The position numbers and the translations under genes are program-made. Positions 29,386 through 39,155 of a DNA stretch of 64,000 nucleotides are shown here, in pieces. How positions within the stretch are numbered: position 1 is the first letter of the stretch; each line of letters begins with the position of its first letter. Source of the stretch: Thermocrinis sp. (GTDB lineage: Bacteria > Aquificota > Aquificia > Aquificales > Aquificaceae); the NCBI GenBank assembly GCA_020833645.1, contig JAJHRQ010000001.1, positions 124,001 to 188,000 on the forward strand. The letters are read 5' to 3'. Under the pieces are notes generated by a model that made no database searches, was not told the DNA's origin, and saw nothing but the letters and a program-made list of their open reading frames with translations.

Positions 29386-30174
29386 GGCGAGCCTTTCTAC
29401 GGGGATTTTTTTGAGGTTTTCAATTCCATAGGGGTCTTCTACCCTTGGGATGCTAAGTTCTTGGGTGGGTTCTTCAGAGCAGTTTATAACCCTCTTTGTT
29501 TTTATGAAGGTATTCTTTTCTAACATCTGTGCCTCTTGGAGGGCTAAGGGCTCCTGCCTTGCCACCGCAAAGAGCAATCCCTTTTCCCTTAAAGTTTCTG
29601 CCAAGAACTTTACTTTTTGGAGCCTTTCTTTGAGAAGTTGGGGTAGGTTTCTCTTCCTGTTCATAAACCGGTCTATCTCCTCCTGCCGTTGGCTGAGCTG
29701 GACCAAAAACTCAAGCCACTCTTGAACCAGGTTTAGAGAGTCAAAGAACCTGAGCACCTGTCCAGTGGGCGCAAAGTCCAAAACCACATACTCATACTGG
29801 GGCAAAAGCTCAGAAAGCTTATCAAAGACCGCAGTTTCCAAAGAGGTGGGAGAAGAAGAGATCAAGGACGCAAACCTTTTTGCACCCTCCAAGACGGAGG
29901 GAGAAAGGACATCCTCCAAGCCCTTTAAAACTCTATCCACATAGCTCCGGGCTAAGCTTTGGGCATCAAATTCCACCGCATAAAGATTTGGGAGAACCTG
30001 AGTAATACTGCTTCCTACCGATGTTTTGAGTATGCCGGAAAGGGAATGTGCTGGGTCCAAGGAAGCCAAAAGGGTTTTGCCCTTCTCAGAAAGCCACAGG
30101 GCTAAGGCACAGGCTAAGGTGCTTTTGCCAACGCCACCCTTCCCTCCAAACATATAAACCTTTTTTAACAGCAC
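29377..30174 (-). CDS. ArsA/GET3-family ATPase
   Basis: VYMFGGKGGVGKSTLACALAL deviant Walker A; SLDPAHSLSG; VVLDFAPTGQVLRFFDSL. Confidence 0.88.
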   Translation of the reverse strand: MLLKKVYMFGGKGGVGKSTLACALALWLSEKGKTLLASLDPAHSLSGILKTSVGSSITQVLPNLYAVEFDAQSLARSYVDRVLKGLEDVLSPSVLEGAKRFASLISSSPTSLETAVFDKLSELLPQYEYVVLDFAPTGQVLRFFDSLNLVQEWLEFLVQLSQRQEEIDRFMNRKRNLPQLLKERLQKVKFLAETLREKGLLFAVARQEPLALQEAQMLEKNTFIKTKRVINCSEEPTQELSIPRVEDPYGIENLKKIPVERLALL

Positions 30175-30419
30175 GGTAGAAAGTCAAGCTTGGAGTGGTC
30201 TATGCCCAAGGTTTTGTGCCAAAGGTGAAATTCAGACAAAAGCTCCGGATAAAGGTCCAAAAGGTATATACCTAACGGATTGTCAAGACCGAACCATTCT
30301 AAGAACATAGAAAAGAGGAGGGCAGACCTCAGGTCTCTGAAGTCCGTCTCCACGGGTTTTTTAAAGTGAAGCTGGACAAACTCCGAAAAGAGTTTTCTTA
30401 CTTTATGCTCAAGATCCAC
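30165..30419 (-). CDS. Small ArsA-associated protein ending in CC (cory-CC-star-like)
   Basis: Likely GTG start at 30419 (VDLEHKVRKLFSEFVQ...) overlapping the cytochrome stop; C-terminus DFLPCC*; overlaps the ArsA start. Confidence 0.6.
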   Translation of the reverse strand: MDLEHKVRKLFSEFVQLHFKKPVETDFRDLRSALLFSMFLEWFGLDNPLGIYLLDLYPELLSEFHLWHKTLGIDHSKLDFLPCC

Positions 30420-30694
30420 TGGGCGAGTTGCTTGGCTTCTGCGTCGGTCACATTTTGAGGAGGCATGGGTATAGAACCCCAAACGCCAGCACCACCTTTC
30501 TTGATCTTGTTAGCCAAGTAATCCACCGCGTCAGGCTTGCCCGCATACTTCTTGGCTATGTCCGCATAGGAAGGTCCCACCTTCTTGGCGTTCGTAGCGT
30601 GGCATGCCATACAGCCCTTTTGTTGGGCGAGCTGTTGGTTGGCAAAGGATACGCTTACAAGACCTACCGCCAGTAGCATAAGCACCTTCTTCAT
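30398..30694 (-). CDS. Cytochrome c-552
   Basis: Signal peptide MKKVLMLLAVGLVSVSFA; CMACH; GVWGSIPMPPQNVTDAEAKQLAQWILSIK. Confidence 0.95.
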   Translation of the reverse strand: MKKVLMLLAVGLVSVSFANQQLAQQKGCMACHATNAKKVGPSYADIAKKYAGKPDAVDYLANKIKKGGAGVWGSIPMPPQNVTDAEAKQLAQWILSIK

Positions 30695-30759
30695 GACAAC
30701 ACCTCCTAAAAAAGGTTATTCTGTATATTATAATTTAGGAAAACCCACATGAAAAAAAC

Positions 30760-31536
30760 ATGAAAAATATCATGAAAATTGGCGTCTTTGACTCAGGCGT
30801 GGGTGGGCTAACCGTTTTAAAAGCCCTCAGGGAAGAGTTGCCTTCCGTAGATTTTTTTTACCTGGGGGATACCGCCCGGGTGCCCTACGGTGGCAAGTCC
30901 AAGGAGACCATCCAAAGATACAGCCTTGAGTGTGCAGAGTTTCTTCTGTCCTTTGGCATAGAGCTATTGGTGGTTGCCTGCAACACCGCCAGTGCTTACG
31001 CCCTTGAACTTCTAAGAGAGAGCTTAACCATACCCGTGGTTGGGGTAGTCCAGCCCGGCGTTGAACAAGCCCTGAAGGTCTCAAAGACCAAAAGAATAGG
31101 TGTAATAGGCACGAGGGGCACAGTGCAAAGTGCGGTATATCAAAACCTTTTAAAGGAACAGGGCGCACAGCCCATAGCCAAAGCTTGCCCCCTCTTTGTT
31201 CCCTTAGTGGAGGAGGGTATAATCAACGGCAAGATAGCCCAAAGCGTGGTGGAGTATTACTTGGAAGAGCTGAAGGGTAAGGTGGATACCCTCATACTTG
31301 CTTGCACCCACTATCCCCTATTAAAAGAGACCATAAGGGAGTACATGGGAGATGTGGAGATTGTGGATTCTGCCCAAGCGGTTGCCCAAGAAGTCAAAAA
31401 GTTGGCAAAGAACGAAGGGAATGGGACCCTGAGGCTCTTTTTTACCGATAACTCACCCAACCTAAGCCATCTTATAAAGCTGATCCTCGGAGAGGAGCAA
31501 AGCTACGAGACTATACCTGTCCTTTGTAAGCTCTGA
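30760..31536 (+). CDS. murI: Glutamate racemase
   Basis: IGVFDSGVGGLTVLKAL, VVACNTASAYALE, ILACTHYPLLK. The true start may be the Met at 30772. Confidence 0.95.
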   Translation: MKNIMKIGVFDSGVGGLTVLKALREELPSVDFFYLGDTARVPYGGKSKETIQRYSLECAEFLLSFGIELLVVACNTASAYALELLRESLTIPVVGVVQPGVEQALKVSKTKRIGVIGTRGTVQSAVYQNLLKEQGAQPIAKACPLFVPLVEEGIINGKIAQSVVEYYLEELKGKVDTLILACTHYPLLKETIREYMGDVEIVDSAQAVAQEVKKLAKNEGNGTLRLFFTDNSPNLSHLIKLILGEEQSYETIPVLCKL

Positions 31537-31538
31537 AC

Positions 31539-31973
31539 ATGCGCGCCTTAGTGCAAAGGGTAAAGGCTTCTTGGGTGGTGGTGGATGGTAAAGAGGTGGG
31601 GAGGATAGAAAAGGGACTGAACATACTCCTTGGGGTCAGGGTGGGAGACACGGAGGAAAAGGTGGATAAGCTGGTGGAAAAGGTGGTACATCTTAGAATA
31701 TTTGAGGACGAAAGGGGTAAGTTTCAGTATTCCCTCTTGGATGTGAAGGGCTCCGCCCTTGTGGTTTCCCAATTTACCCTTTATGCCAACACTCAAAAGG
31801 GCAGAAGACCCAGCTTTGAGGAGGCAGAAAGGCCAGAGAGGGCAAAAGAACTCTATGAACTCTTTGTCAAAAAGCTTTCCCAGTATGTGCCCGTGCAGAC
31901 GGGCATCTTTGGTGCCCATATGGAGGTTTTCATAATAAACGACGGACCCGTAACCATCCTCTTGGAGGTTTAA
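31539..31973 (+). CDS. dtd: D-aminoacyl-tRNA deacylase
   Basis: MRALVQRVKASWVVVDGK, VSQFTLYANTQKGRRPSF, GPVTILLEV. Confidence 0.95.
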   Translation: MRALVQRVKASWVVVDGKEVGRIEKGLNILLGVRVGDTEEKVDKLVEKVVHLRIFEDERGKFQYSLLDVKGSALVVSQFTLYANTQKGRRPSFEEAERPERAKELYELFVKKLSQYVPVQTGIFGAHMEVFIINDGPVTILLEV

Positions 31974-33835
31974 AGCTCAATCTCCAAGAGCATACCAAAG
32001 GGCACTGCCAGACCGCTCAGATATAGTGCTCCCGGTCTAAGAAGAGACAACAAGTTCAAAAGCCCCCACTCCCTCTCTCCAAAGAACACGGACACCGCGT
32101 CTAAGTCGTTCTTGGAAACCAAACGGAATGTGGCTTGTGTATTCATCTGAGAAAGTATGTATTTATTCAAGTTTGCGGGTCTTTGGGTTATGGCTATAAG
32201 ACCAACGCCAAACTTTCTACCCTCCAAGGCTATCCTCTTTGTCATCTGAAGGGCTATGTTTTCCCTTCCCGTAGGCAGGTCAATGGCACCCCTCTCCGGT
32301 GCAAAGTTGTGGGCTTCCTCAAGGACTATTATCCGCTTCCCACCATCCTTCATTGAAGAGAGGAATATCTCCTTCATGATAAGCCCCAATATGTTCAGGC
32401 GGGACTCTGGGTCTGCCAGATCGCTCAAATCACATATAACCAGTGGCCTTTTAGAATTCACCACCTCCTTTGCCCTTTCCCATATTAACCTTTGATTTCT
32501 CACTACATCCTCTCCAAAGTCCCTTGAAAGGAGCTCCAAAAGGTCTTCCGCCTGCTCTTTAATGTCCGCGGGTGCATCAAGGAGAATATCCTCCAAGCTC
32601 CTTTCACTGTAGGCGATCTTTTCCAAATCTGGCTTTAGGGACCTCCTTATTTTTCCAAAGAAAGCCTGCTCTTGGGAGGACCTTTCTCCCACTTCAAAGC
32701 CATACTTTTTGAACAACTCCTTTATGTCCTCCACACCTACGGGAAAGAGGGTATAGGGAAACTTCACATAATCTATGAATTCTTCGTTTTCTTTCAGCTT
32801 TTTGAAATACTCTCCAAAAAGGTCTATGACAAAAACTTGGGCGTAGCCTTTGTCCTTTATGTCCTTTAAAAGCCGAATTACAAAGGTGGTCTTCCCAGAA
32901 CCTGTGGTGCCAAGCACCGCCATATGCATGGTGGCAATCTTTGTAAGGTCCAAGTAGGCGGGTATGCCCACGCCAAAAAGCTTGCCCGCAAGGACCTTAA
33001 CCTCCATCGGATAGCCGGACATGTTGGTACCCATAAGTTCCTTCAATTCCTCCTCTTCTTCCATCCTCACAAACTGGGTGCCCACCTCCAAAGTCTTCAA
33101 GGGAACTCCAAAGAGGCTCTCCTTTTCCTTTTCCCTGTGCTTTATGTATTCGCAAACTACATGAACCTTCCCCACCTTTATCCTTCCACCCTCCTCCGCT
33201 ATGCTGTTTATGAGGGCAACTACCCAGTCCTTTTGAAGGCTACTTAGCTTTAGGCTAAGGCTATCAGGACCCAAGGTGCTAACGTTTCTGAGCTTACAGA
33301 CCAAAAAGCCCTTGTCTGTGTTTACCTTCAAGAAGCTCTCCTCAGGTAGGTCTTCCAAAAGCAAAACCTCCAACTCGGTGGAAGAGTGTGCCCTCAGAGC
33401 AACCGCCACTGTGTTTTTGTCCAGCTTAACAGACGATCCCTTTAAAAGCTCCCAAAGGGCCAAAAGCTCCTTTATCTTCTCTTCCTCTTCAACCAGCACC
33501 ATCGCTTCCAAGTTGCCTTCCACAGTGCCCGAGTAAGTGAGGTTTGCAGACCCCACATAGGCTTTTTTTTCATCCAATATCAAAAACTTGGCATGCAATC
33601 GTGGGTTTATGTACACTTCTCCACCAAAGTCCCTTATGGCTTTGAAAACCCTGTAGTCTGTGATTTCAAGGTCCCTTCTTTCTCCAGCCCTCAGGATAAC
33701 CTCCAACTTTACCTGAGGTTTGAGGGCTTTTATAAGTTCCTCCAAGACCTCCCCTTTGATCCACGGAGACGCAACCCTGAGGGAATTTTGAACTTGGGAG
33801 ATCTCCCTTATAAGTTTGTCAATGAGTGCGTCCAC
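31970..33835 (-). CDS. PLD-like nuclease fused to HerA-type ATPase
   Basis: HKD motif HAKFLILDEKKAYVGSANLT at N-terminus; HerA P-loop AVLGTTGSGKTTFVIRLL and RIIVLEEAHNFAP, ITQRPANLNKYILSQMNTQATFRL at C-terminus. Confidence 0.88.
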   Translation of the reverse strand: MDALIDKLIREISQVQNSLRVASPWIKGEVLEELIKALKPQVKLEVILRAGERRDLEITDYRVFKAIRDFGGEVYINPRLHAKFLILDEKKAYVGSANLTYSGTVEGNLEAMVLVEEEEKIKELLALWELLKGSSVKLDKNTVAVALRAHSSTELEVLLLEDLPEESFLKVNTDKGFLVCKLRNVSTLGPDSLSLKLSSLQKDWVVALINSIAEEGGRIKVGKVHVVCEYIKHREKEKESLFGVPLKTLEVGTQFVRMEEEEELKELMGTNMSGYPMEVKVLAGKLFGVGIPAYLDLTKIATMHMAVLGTTGSGKTTFVIRLLKDIKDKGYAQVFVIDLFGEYFKKLKENEEFIDYVKFPYTLFPVGVEDIKELFKKYGFEVGERSSQEQAFFGKIRRSLKPDLEKIAYSERSLEDILLDAPADIKEQAEDLLELLSRDFGEDVVRNQRLIWERAKEVVNSKRPLVICDLSDLADPESRLNILGLIMKEIFLSSMKDGGKRIIVLEEAHNFAPERGAIDLPTGRENIALQMTKRIALEGRKFGVGLIAITQRPANLNKYILSQMNTQATFRLVSKNDLDAVSVFFGEREWGLLNLLSLLRPGALYLSGLAVPFGMLLEIEL

Positions 33836-33967
33836 AGGAATATTTTATTCTTCATGGAACTCTTGCTCTATGTTCTATTTCTTGTCCTTTTAACCCTTTT
33901 TATTTTTGGCTTTCTTCATTGGTATGGCAAGTTTATGAGTGGAGGCTGAAGGCTCAGAACCAAGTTT

Positions 33968-34094
33968 TTAAGCCCACCCCTTCCGCTCTTCACACCGTGG
34001 GGAGATGCCACACCCTTCATGTTCTTTTCCCTCAGCACAAGGCTTACACCCTAGGGCTTAACACTAAAAGGCTAAAAACAATTAGCTTTTTCAT
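33968..34094 (-). pseudogene. Small Cys-rich lipoprotein, frameshifted
   Basis: AAGGAGG RBS; MKKLIVFSLLVLS then, in another frame, ALGC (lipobox) KPCAEGKEHEGCGISPRCEERKGWA*. Confidence 0.4.
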
Positions 34095-34187
34095 GGCGAA
34101 AACCTCCTTTTAAGGTTGATTTTTTAATCTTAGCCCCGAGGGAATGTTAATTCAAGCCTTTTATTTAAAGTCCGGCGCCCTCAGGTC

Positions 34188-34217
34188 TTTAAATAATGCC
34201 CCAACTTTGCTTATAAT
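34188..34217 (+). promoter_or_regulatory. Putative promoter of tRNA-Ser/carA
   Basis: TTTAAA (34188-34193) and TATAAT (34212-34217), 18-nt spacer. Confidence 0.5.
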
Positions 34218-34229
34218 TAATATTAGTTA

Positions 34230-34324
<95 letters not shown>

Positions 34325-34330
34325 AAAACT

Positions 34331-35446
34331 ATGAAAAGAGCCATCTTAGCCCTTGAAGACGGAACCTACTTTGTGGGTTATTCCTTCGGTGCAGAGGGGG
34401 AGACCTTAGGAGAGGTGGTCTTTAACACCTCCATGACCGGATATCAGGAAATCCTCACGGACCCCTCCTACAAAGGGCAGATCGTAGTCTTAACCTACAC
34501 CCAAATAGGAAACTACGGGGTAAATGATAAAGATGTGGAGTCCGATAGGGTTCAGGTCAATGGACTTGTAATAAAGGAGCTTTCTCCCATATACAGCAAC
34601 TGGAGGGCAAAGAAGTCTTTGGATGAGTATTTGAAAGAAAACCAAGTTTTAGGTATATGGGGAATAGACACGAGGGCTCTGGTCAAAAGAATAAGGGAAA
34701 AGGGTGCCATAAAGGGCATCATATCTACCGTAGATTTGGACCCAAAGAGTTTGGTTCAGAAGGCAAAGAGCTACGCAGACATTTCGGAGCTAGACCTGGT
34801 CCAAGAGGTTGCCACCAAAGAGATATACTACTGGAATGAAGGAGACTGGGACCTAAGGAAGGGATACATACTTAAGGAAAACCAAAAGCCCCTCATCGCG
34901 GTGGTGGATTTTGGTGTCAAAAAGAACATACTCAGAAGGCTCACCCAAGAAGGAGCAAGGGTGGTGGTGATACCACCGGAGAACGCCCAGAAGACCATAG
35001 AGCAAATTAAACCTTCCGCCATCTTTCTCTCCAACGGACCGGGAGACCCCCGAAGGGTGGTGGAGGGCATAAGGCTGGTGCGCGCATACATGGAAAAACT
35101 GCCCATCATGGGCATATGTCTCGGGCATCAGATCATAGGCTTAGCCCTCGGTGGAAGGACCTACAAGCTGAAGTTTGGACATCATGGAGGGAACCATCCG
35201 GTAAAGGACCTGCGCACCGGGAGAATTCACATAACCGCCCAAAACCACAACTTTGCGGTGGATCCTGAGAGCCTCAAAGATGTAGAGATAACCCACATAA
35301 ACCTTTTGGACCAAACCTTGGAAGGCTTTAGGCACAAGCATCTGCCCATATACTGCGTCCAGTTTCATCCGGAGGCATCTCCGGGACCACACGACGCCTT
35401 TGACGTGTTCAAAGAGTTTATAAACCTTGCATGCCAAACACAGTAA
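34331..35446 (+). CDS. carA: Carbamoyl-phosphate synthase small subunit
   Basis: FNTSMTGYQEILTDPSYKGQIV, SNGPGDPR, GICLGHQIIGLALGG, FHPEASPGPHD. Confidence 0.97.
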   Translation: MKRAILALEDGTYFVGYSFGAEGETLGEVVFNTSMTGYQEILTDPSYKGQIVVLTYTQIGNYGVNDKDVESDRVQVNGLVIKELSPIYSNWRAKKSLDEYLKENQVLGIWGIDTRALVKRIREKGAIKGIISTVDLDPKSLVQKAKSYADISELDLVQEVATKEIYYWNEGDWDLRKGYILKENQKPLIAVVDFGVKKNILRRLTQEGARVVVIPPENAQKTIEQIKPSAIFLSNGPGDPRRVVEGIRLVRAYMEKLPIMGICLGHQIIGLALGGRTYKLKFGHHGGNHPVKDLRTGRIHITAQNHNFAVDPESLKDVEITHINLLDQTLEGFRHKHLPIYCVQFHPEASPGPHDAFDVFKEFINLACQTQ

Positions 35447-37137
35447 AGAACGCCAAAATCTACCTGATAGCGTTTTTTGTCTTCTTGGGCTTCTTGGTGG
35501 TGATCATAAGGTATGCCTACATCCAGCTCTTTGGAAGGACTGCATACATAGAGAGGGTTGTGGAGAAGTTTCCAAAGGCGGTGGTGGAAAGGGTGCCCGT
35601 CTACAGGGGAGCCATAAAGGATAGAAAGGGAGTGGAACTTGCCATAAGCATGCCCACCTTCTCCATCTTTGCCTTTCCAAAGTACGTCCAGAACAAGGAA
35701 GATTTAGCGAGGAGGCTCTCTGCGGTCTTAGACCAAAAGGAGGAGGAAATACTAAAAAGGTTAAACACAGACCGCAAGTTTGTATGGCTGGCAAGGAACA
35801 TAGACAAGGAGTACATAAACTATGTGAGGGGCGTTATAAGGGACACGCAGAATCAAAATGCAGTGGGCGTCCAAGAAGATTACAAAAGGGTTTATCCACA
35901 TGGTTATTTGGCGAGCAACCTTATAGGCTTTGTGGGTGCGGATGGAAGAGGTCTTGAAGGCGTTGAGTATATGTTTGACCATAAGCTCTACTCAAAGGAG
36001 GCTAAAAAGGTCTTTTTGTATTCACCAAAGGGTGGAAGGCTTGTGCTCAACTTGGAGGAGGAAGAGAGGGACTACAAAACCCAAGACCTCCAGCTAACCA
36101 TAGACTTTGGCGTTCAGGTAATCCTGGAAGACATAAAGGAAAAAATAGTAAAGGACTGGAGCCCACGGAGGGTCGCCATAATCGTTATAGATCTACAAAC
36201 TGGAGACATTCTCGGCTTGGCAAACTATCCCCACTACGACCCCAATCACTACCAAAAGGCAAGACCGGAAAACAGGAGGAACTACGCAGTAACGGACACC
36301 TTTGAACCGGGTTCGGTGATGAAACCCTTTTTTATAGGGCAGGCGTTAGAAAAGGGATACATAGGCTTTAACTACAGTGTGGATACAGAGGGAGGAAGGG
36401 CAGAGTTCTTTGGAAGAACCATAAGGGATGTGTATCCCTACAGAGTTCTTTCCTTGGACCAGGTGCTCATAAAGTCTTCCAACGTGGGAACCGCCAAAAT
36501 AGCCCGGTTCCTATCAAAGAAGGATGTAGAGGAACTGTTTGAAAAAATACACTTTAAATCCACCTTTGGGGTGCTACCCGGGGAGGCAAAGCCAAAGCTT
36601 CCAAATCTTAACTATCCTGCAAACATAATCTACGCCAGCATAGGACAGGGCTTGAGTGTGAACCTTTTGAACCTCTGCGTAGCCTTTGGCGGGCTTGCCA
36701 CCAACCAAATAATCCAGCCCCGCATAGTCTATGAACCAAACCAACCACCCAAGGTGCTAAGGGATAAGCTCTTTTCTGATAAGGTCTTAGATTGGCTACA
36801 TAAAAACCTCATAAGGGTGGTGGAAGAGGGAACCGCAACCCAAGCCAGGTCCAAATACTTTACCATAGCGGGCAAAACGGGCACCGCCCAGAAGTTTGAC
36901 TTTAAAACGGGCAAATACTCCATGGAAAAGGTGGTTGCCTACTTTGTGGGGTACTTTCCTGCCACCAACCCCAAATACGTGGCGGGCATAATGGTGGATG
37001 AGCCAAAGGGTAGAGCCTCTGGTGGCACCGCCGCAGCATCATACTTTAAAGAACTCGTAGAAAGAGTAGCCTTTTATGAAAGGCTAGAACCCGACAAGAC
37101 TAACAAGGCTATCTCGGAGGGAAGGCTCAAGAATTAG
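35431..37137 (+). CDS. ftsI: Penicillin-binding protein (FtsI/PBP2-type transpeptidase)
   Basis: FEPGSVMKPFF, KSSNVGTAKIA (SxN), AGKTGTAQKF (KTG). Confidence 0.92.
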   Translation: MPNTVKNAKIYLIAFFVFLGFLVVIIRYAYIQLFGRTAYIERVVEKFPKAVVERVPVYRGAIKDRKGVELAISMPTFSIFAFPKYVQNKEDLARRLSAVLDQKEEEILKRLNTDRKFVWLARNIDKEYINYVRGVIRDTQNQNAVGVQEDYKRVYPHGYLASNLIGFVGADGRGLEGVEYMFDHKLYSKEAKKVFLYSPKGGRLVLNLEEEERDYKTQDLQLTIDFGVQVILEDIKEKIVKDWSPRRVAIIVIDLQTGDILGLANYPHYDPNHYQKARPENRRNYAVTDTFEPGSVMKPFFIGQALEKGYIGFNYSVDTEGGRAEFFGRTIRDVYPYRVLSLDQVLIKSSNVGTAKIARFLSKKDVEELFEKIHFKSTFGVLPGEAKPKLPNLNYPANIIYASIGQGLSVNLLNLCVAFGGLATNQIIQPRIVYEPNQPPKVLRDKLFSDKVLDWLHKNLIRVVEEGTATQARSKYFTIAGKTGTAQKFDFKTGKYSMEKVVAYFVGYFPATNPKYVAGIMVDEPKGRASGGTAAASYFKELVERVAFYERLEPDKTNKAISEGRLKN

Positions 37138-37737
37138 TCCATTCACCCTTGGCACTTGGAGGGGTTTTATCCCCGTCAGCTCCTCCACTATGATCGGGTT
37201 AGTCCTTTCTGAGACATCCTTCCCCTCAAAACCGTTCATAACTATTCCCAAGATGTTAAGCCCCATGCTTTTAGCGTAAAAGTAGCTAAGGTAGGTGTGG
37301 TTTAGGGTGCCAAGCCCAGCCCGGGCTACCAGCAAGATGGGAAGCCCCCAGTCTAAGGCTAAGTGGGCGTAGTTGTAATCCCTCTTTATGGGCACCGCAA
37401 CGCCACCCGCCCCTTCCACCACCAAAAACTCATACCTTTCCAAAAGCCTAAGGTAATGCTCCTTTAAATCCGCAAGGGAAAAATCCTTCTTCTCCTCCAA
37501 GATGCCCGCATAGGGAGAAAGGGGCAGAGAGTATCTAACCGGCACCGCCTCCTCCAAATCCTGCCCTGTAAGACTGCAGAGCAAAGCCCCATCTTGTGGC
37601 ACATCCTTCACGTCGGTCTCTATGGGCTTTAGGTAGCCTACCTTTACTCCCCTCTCTTTTAGGGCATAAACCAAGTTGTAGGCAATAAAGGTCTTTCCTA
37701 CGCCCGTGTCTGTGGCAGCGATTAAAACAGACCTCAT
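37084..37737 (-). CDS. bioD: Dethiobiotin synthetase
   Basis: IAATDTGVGKTFIAYNL, YLKPIETDV, VVEGAGGVAVPI. Confidence 0.95.
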   Translation of the reverse strand: MRSVLIAATDTGVGKTFIAYNLVYALKERGVKVGYLKPIETDVKDVPQDGALLCSLTGQDLEEAVPVRYSLPLSPYAGILEEKKDFSLADLKEHYLRLLERYEFLVVEGAGGVAVPIKRDYNYAHLALDWGLPILLVARAGLGTLNHTYLSYFYAKSMGLNILGIVMNGFEGKDVSERTNPIIVEELTGIKPLQVPRVNGLILEPSLRDSLVSLVGF

Positions 37738-38696
37738 TGCATAAGGTAATACAGCATCAAGGGAGCATCCACACCAAAGCCCGCACCAAGGCAGTTTTCA
37801 AGGAGCCTTCTGAGAAGGCCCTTTGATTCCTCCACATAAAAGACCCTTGCCTTTTCTACCTTAGAGAGCTCCTTTGCCTTCTCTATTGCATCTTGGAGCC
37901 CACCCAAGCCATCCACCAGCTTAAGCTTTTGGGCATCCTCTCCCGTAAACACCCTGCCGTCCGCTATCTCCCTGAGTTTGTTTGGGTCTACCTCCTTTCT
38001 GTGCTTTAGTATAGCGTTCAAAAACTGCTCGTATGCCTTGTCTATGAGCTCCTGAAGGTATCTTTTTTCCTCTTCTGTGAGCTCCCTCGTGGGAGAGAGG
38101 GTATCCTTGAACTTTCCGGTCTTTATGGAGGTGGTTTTTATGCCAAGCTTTTCCAAGAGCTCTTTTAGGTTTGTATGCTGGATGATAACCCCTATGCTAC
38201 CGGTTATAGTCCCAGGGTTTGCGTATATGTAGTCCCCCGCCATAGCCAGGTAAAAGCACCCAGATGCACAAACATTACCCATAGACACCACCACCGGCTT
38301 TTTGGACTCCTTGAACCGCTCCAGAGCCCTGTATATCTCCTGAGACGCCCCCACCGAGCCTCCTGGACTTTCCGCCCTAATCACCAAAGCCCGCACGCTT
38401 TTATCCTCTTTTAGTCTTTCTATCTTCCTAACGATGGGCTCCGAATTTACCAAAACTCCCTCTATTTTCAAAACCGCCACCCGGTCTCCCACCGGGAGCC
38501 TTGCCAACAAACTTCCCAAAAACCCAAGCACAAAGAGTAATATAACAAAAACAAAAAACCGCCTTAGCCACTTCATGGCTTTAATTATATCAACCCACCC
38601 CAAACAGAGCCCACTGCAAAATTGCAAAAAAGTGCGTGAGGATGTCAACTTTTTAGGTTCATGATCGTATAAATGACAATAAAGGAGGCTAACCAT
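37734..38696 (-). CDS. sppA: Signal peptide peptidase SppA
   Basis: ESPGGSVGASQEIYRAL, GNVCASGCFYLAMAGDYIYANPGTITGSIGV; the true start is probably an internal Met (MKWLRRF). Confidence 0.92.
   Translation of the reverse strand: MVSLLYCHLYDHEPKKLTSSRTFLQFCSGLCLGWVDIIKAMKWLRRFFVFVILLFVLGFLGSLLARLPVGDRVAVLKIEGVLVNSEPIVRKIERLKEDKSVRALVIRAESPGGSVGASQEIYRALERFKESKKPVVVSMGNVCASGCFYLAMAGDYIYANPGTITGSIGVIIQHTNLKELLEKLGIKTTSIKTGKFKDTLSPTRELTEEEKRYLQELIDKAYEQFLNAILKHRKEVDPNKLREIADGRVFTGEDAQKLKLVDGLGGLQDAIEKAKELSKVEKARVFYVEESKGLLRRLLENCLGAGFGVDAPLMLYYLMQ
38629..38637. repeat. Target-site duplication, left copy (AAAGTGCGT)
   Basis: Identical 9-mer at 39156-39164, immediately outside both TIRs. Confidence 0.75.
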
Positions 38697-39155
38697 CTAT
38701 AGACGGTTTCATACTTAGCATTCCAAGGAAACCTCATTCCTCTTCCCAAAAGTCTCATGTTCCCATTCCATTGGAAGCTTTTTGACTGCACTCACATACC
38801 AAGGTCCCTTGTCAGTGGTGCATCCCTTTGCCTTTGTGTTGTAAAGAACCAACTTAGCTGTCCAAGAGTCCCTTCTTCTTGAAAGATGCACAAACACAGG
38901 CAAACCTTATAGACCCAAATAGCAATCGTATATATTGCCTGAAGAGCTTTCCCTAATAACCCTTGTGAAGTAGGAACTCCCTTACTGTTCTTGGGGAAAG
39001 TCCCTTAAAGTAGAGGAGCACAGCTTCTGCTTTTAGGCTTACGGGAAACCTATGTCGCTTAAAAGCTTTGGTTAGTATTTCTTCTATTACTTGTATCGCC
39101 TTCATATCTCTAAGTGTATCAGCCCAGTCTATTAATGCCAAAAGTTGACATCTTC
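38638..39155 (-). mobile_element. Internally deleted/decayed IS element (IS6-like DDE transposase remnant)
   Basis: TIR GA(G/A)GATGTCAACTTTT at both ends in inverted orientation; ORF fragments ...KRHRFPVSLKAEAVLLYFKGLSPRTVREFLLHKGY* and ...RRRDSWTAKLVLYNTKAKGCTTDKGPWYVSAVKKLPMEWEHETFG.... Confidence 0.75.

Noticed and set aside
33854-33949. 31-aa single-TM ORF MELLLYVLFLVLLTLFIFGFLHWYGKFMSGG divergent from the PLD-HerA gene
   Set aside because: No clear ribosome-binding site or promoter and too short to support; could be real but unsupported.
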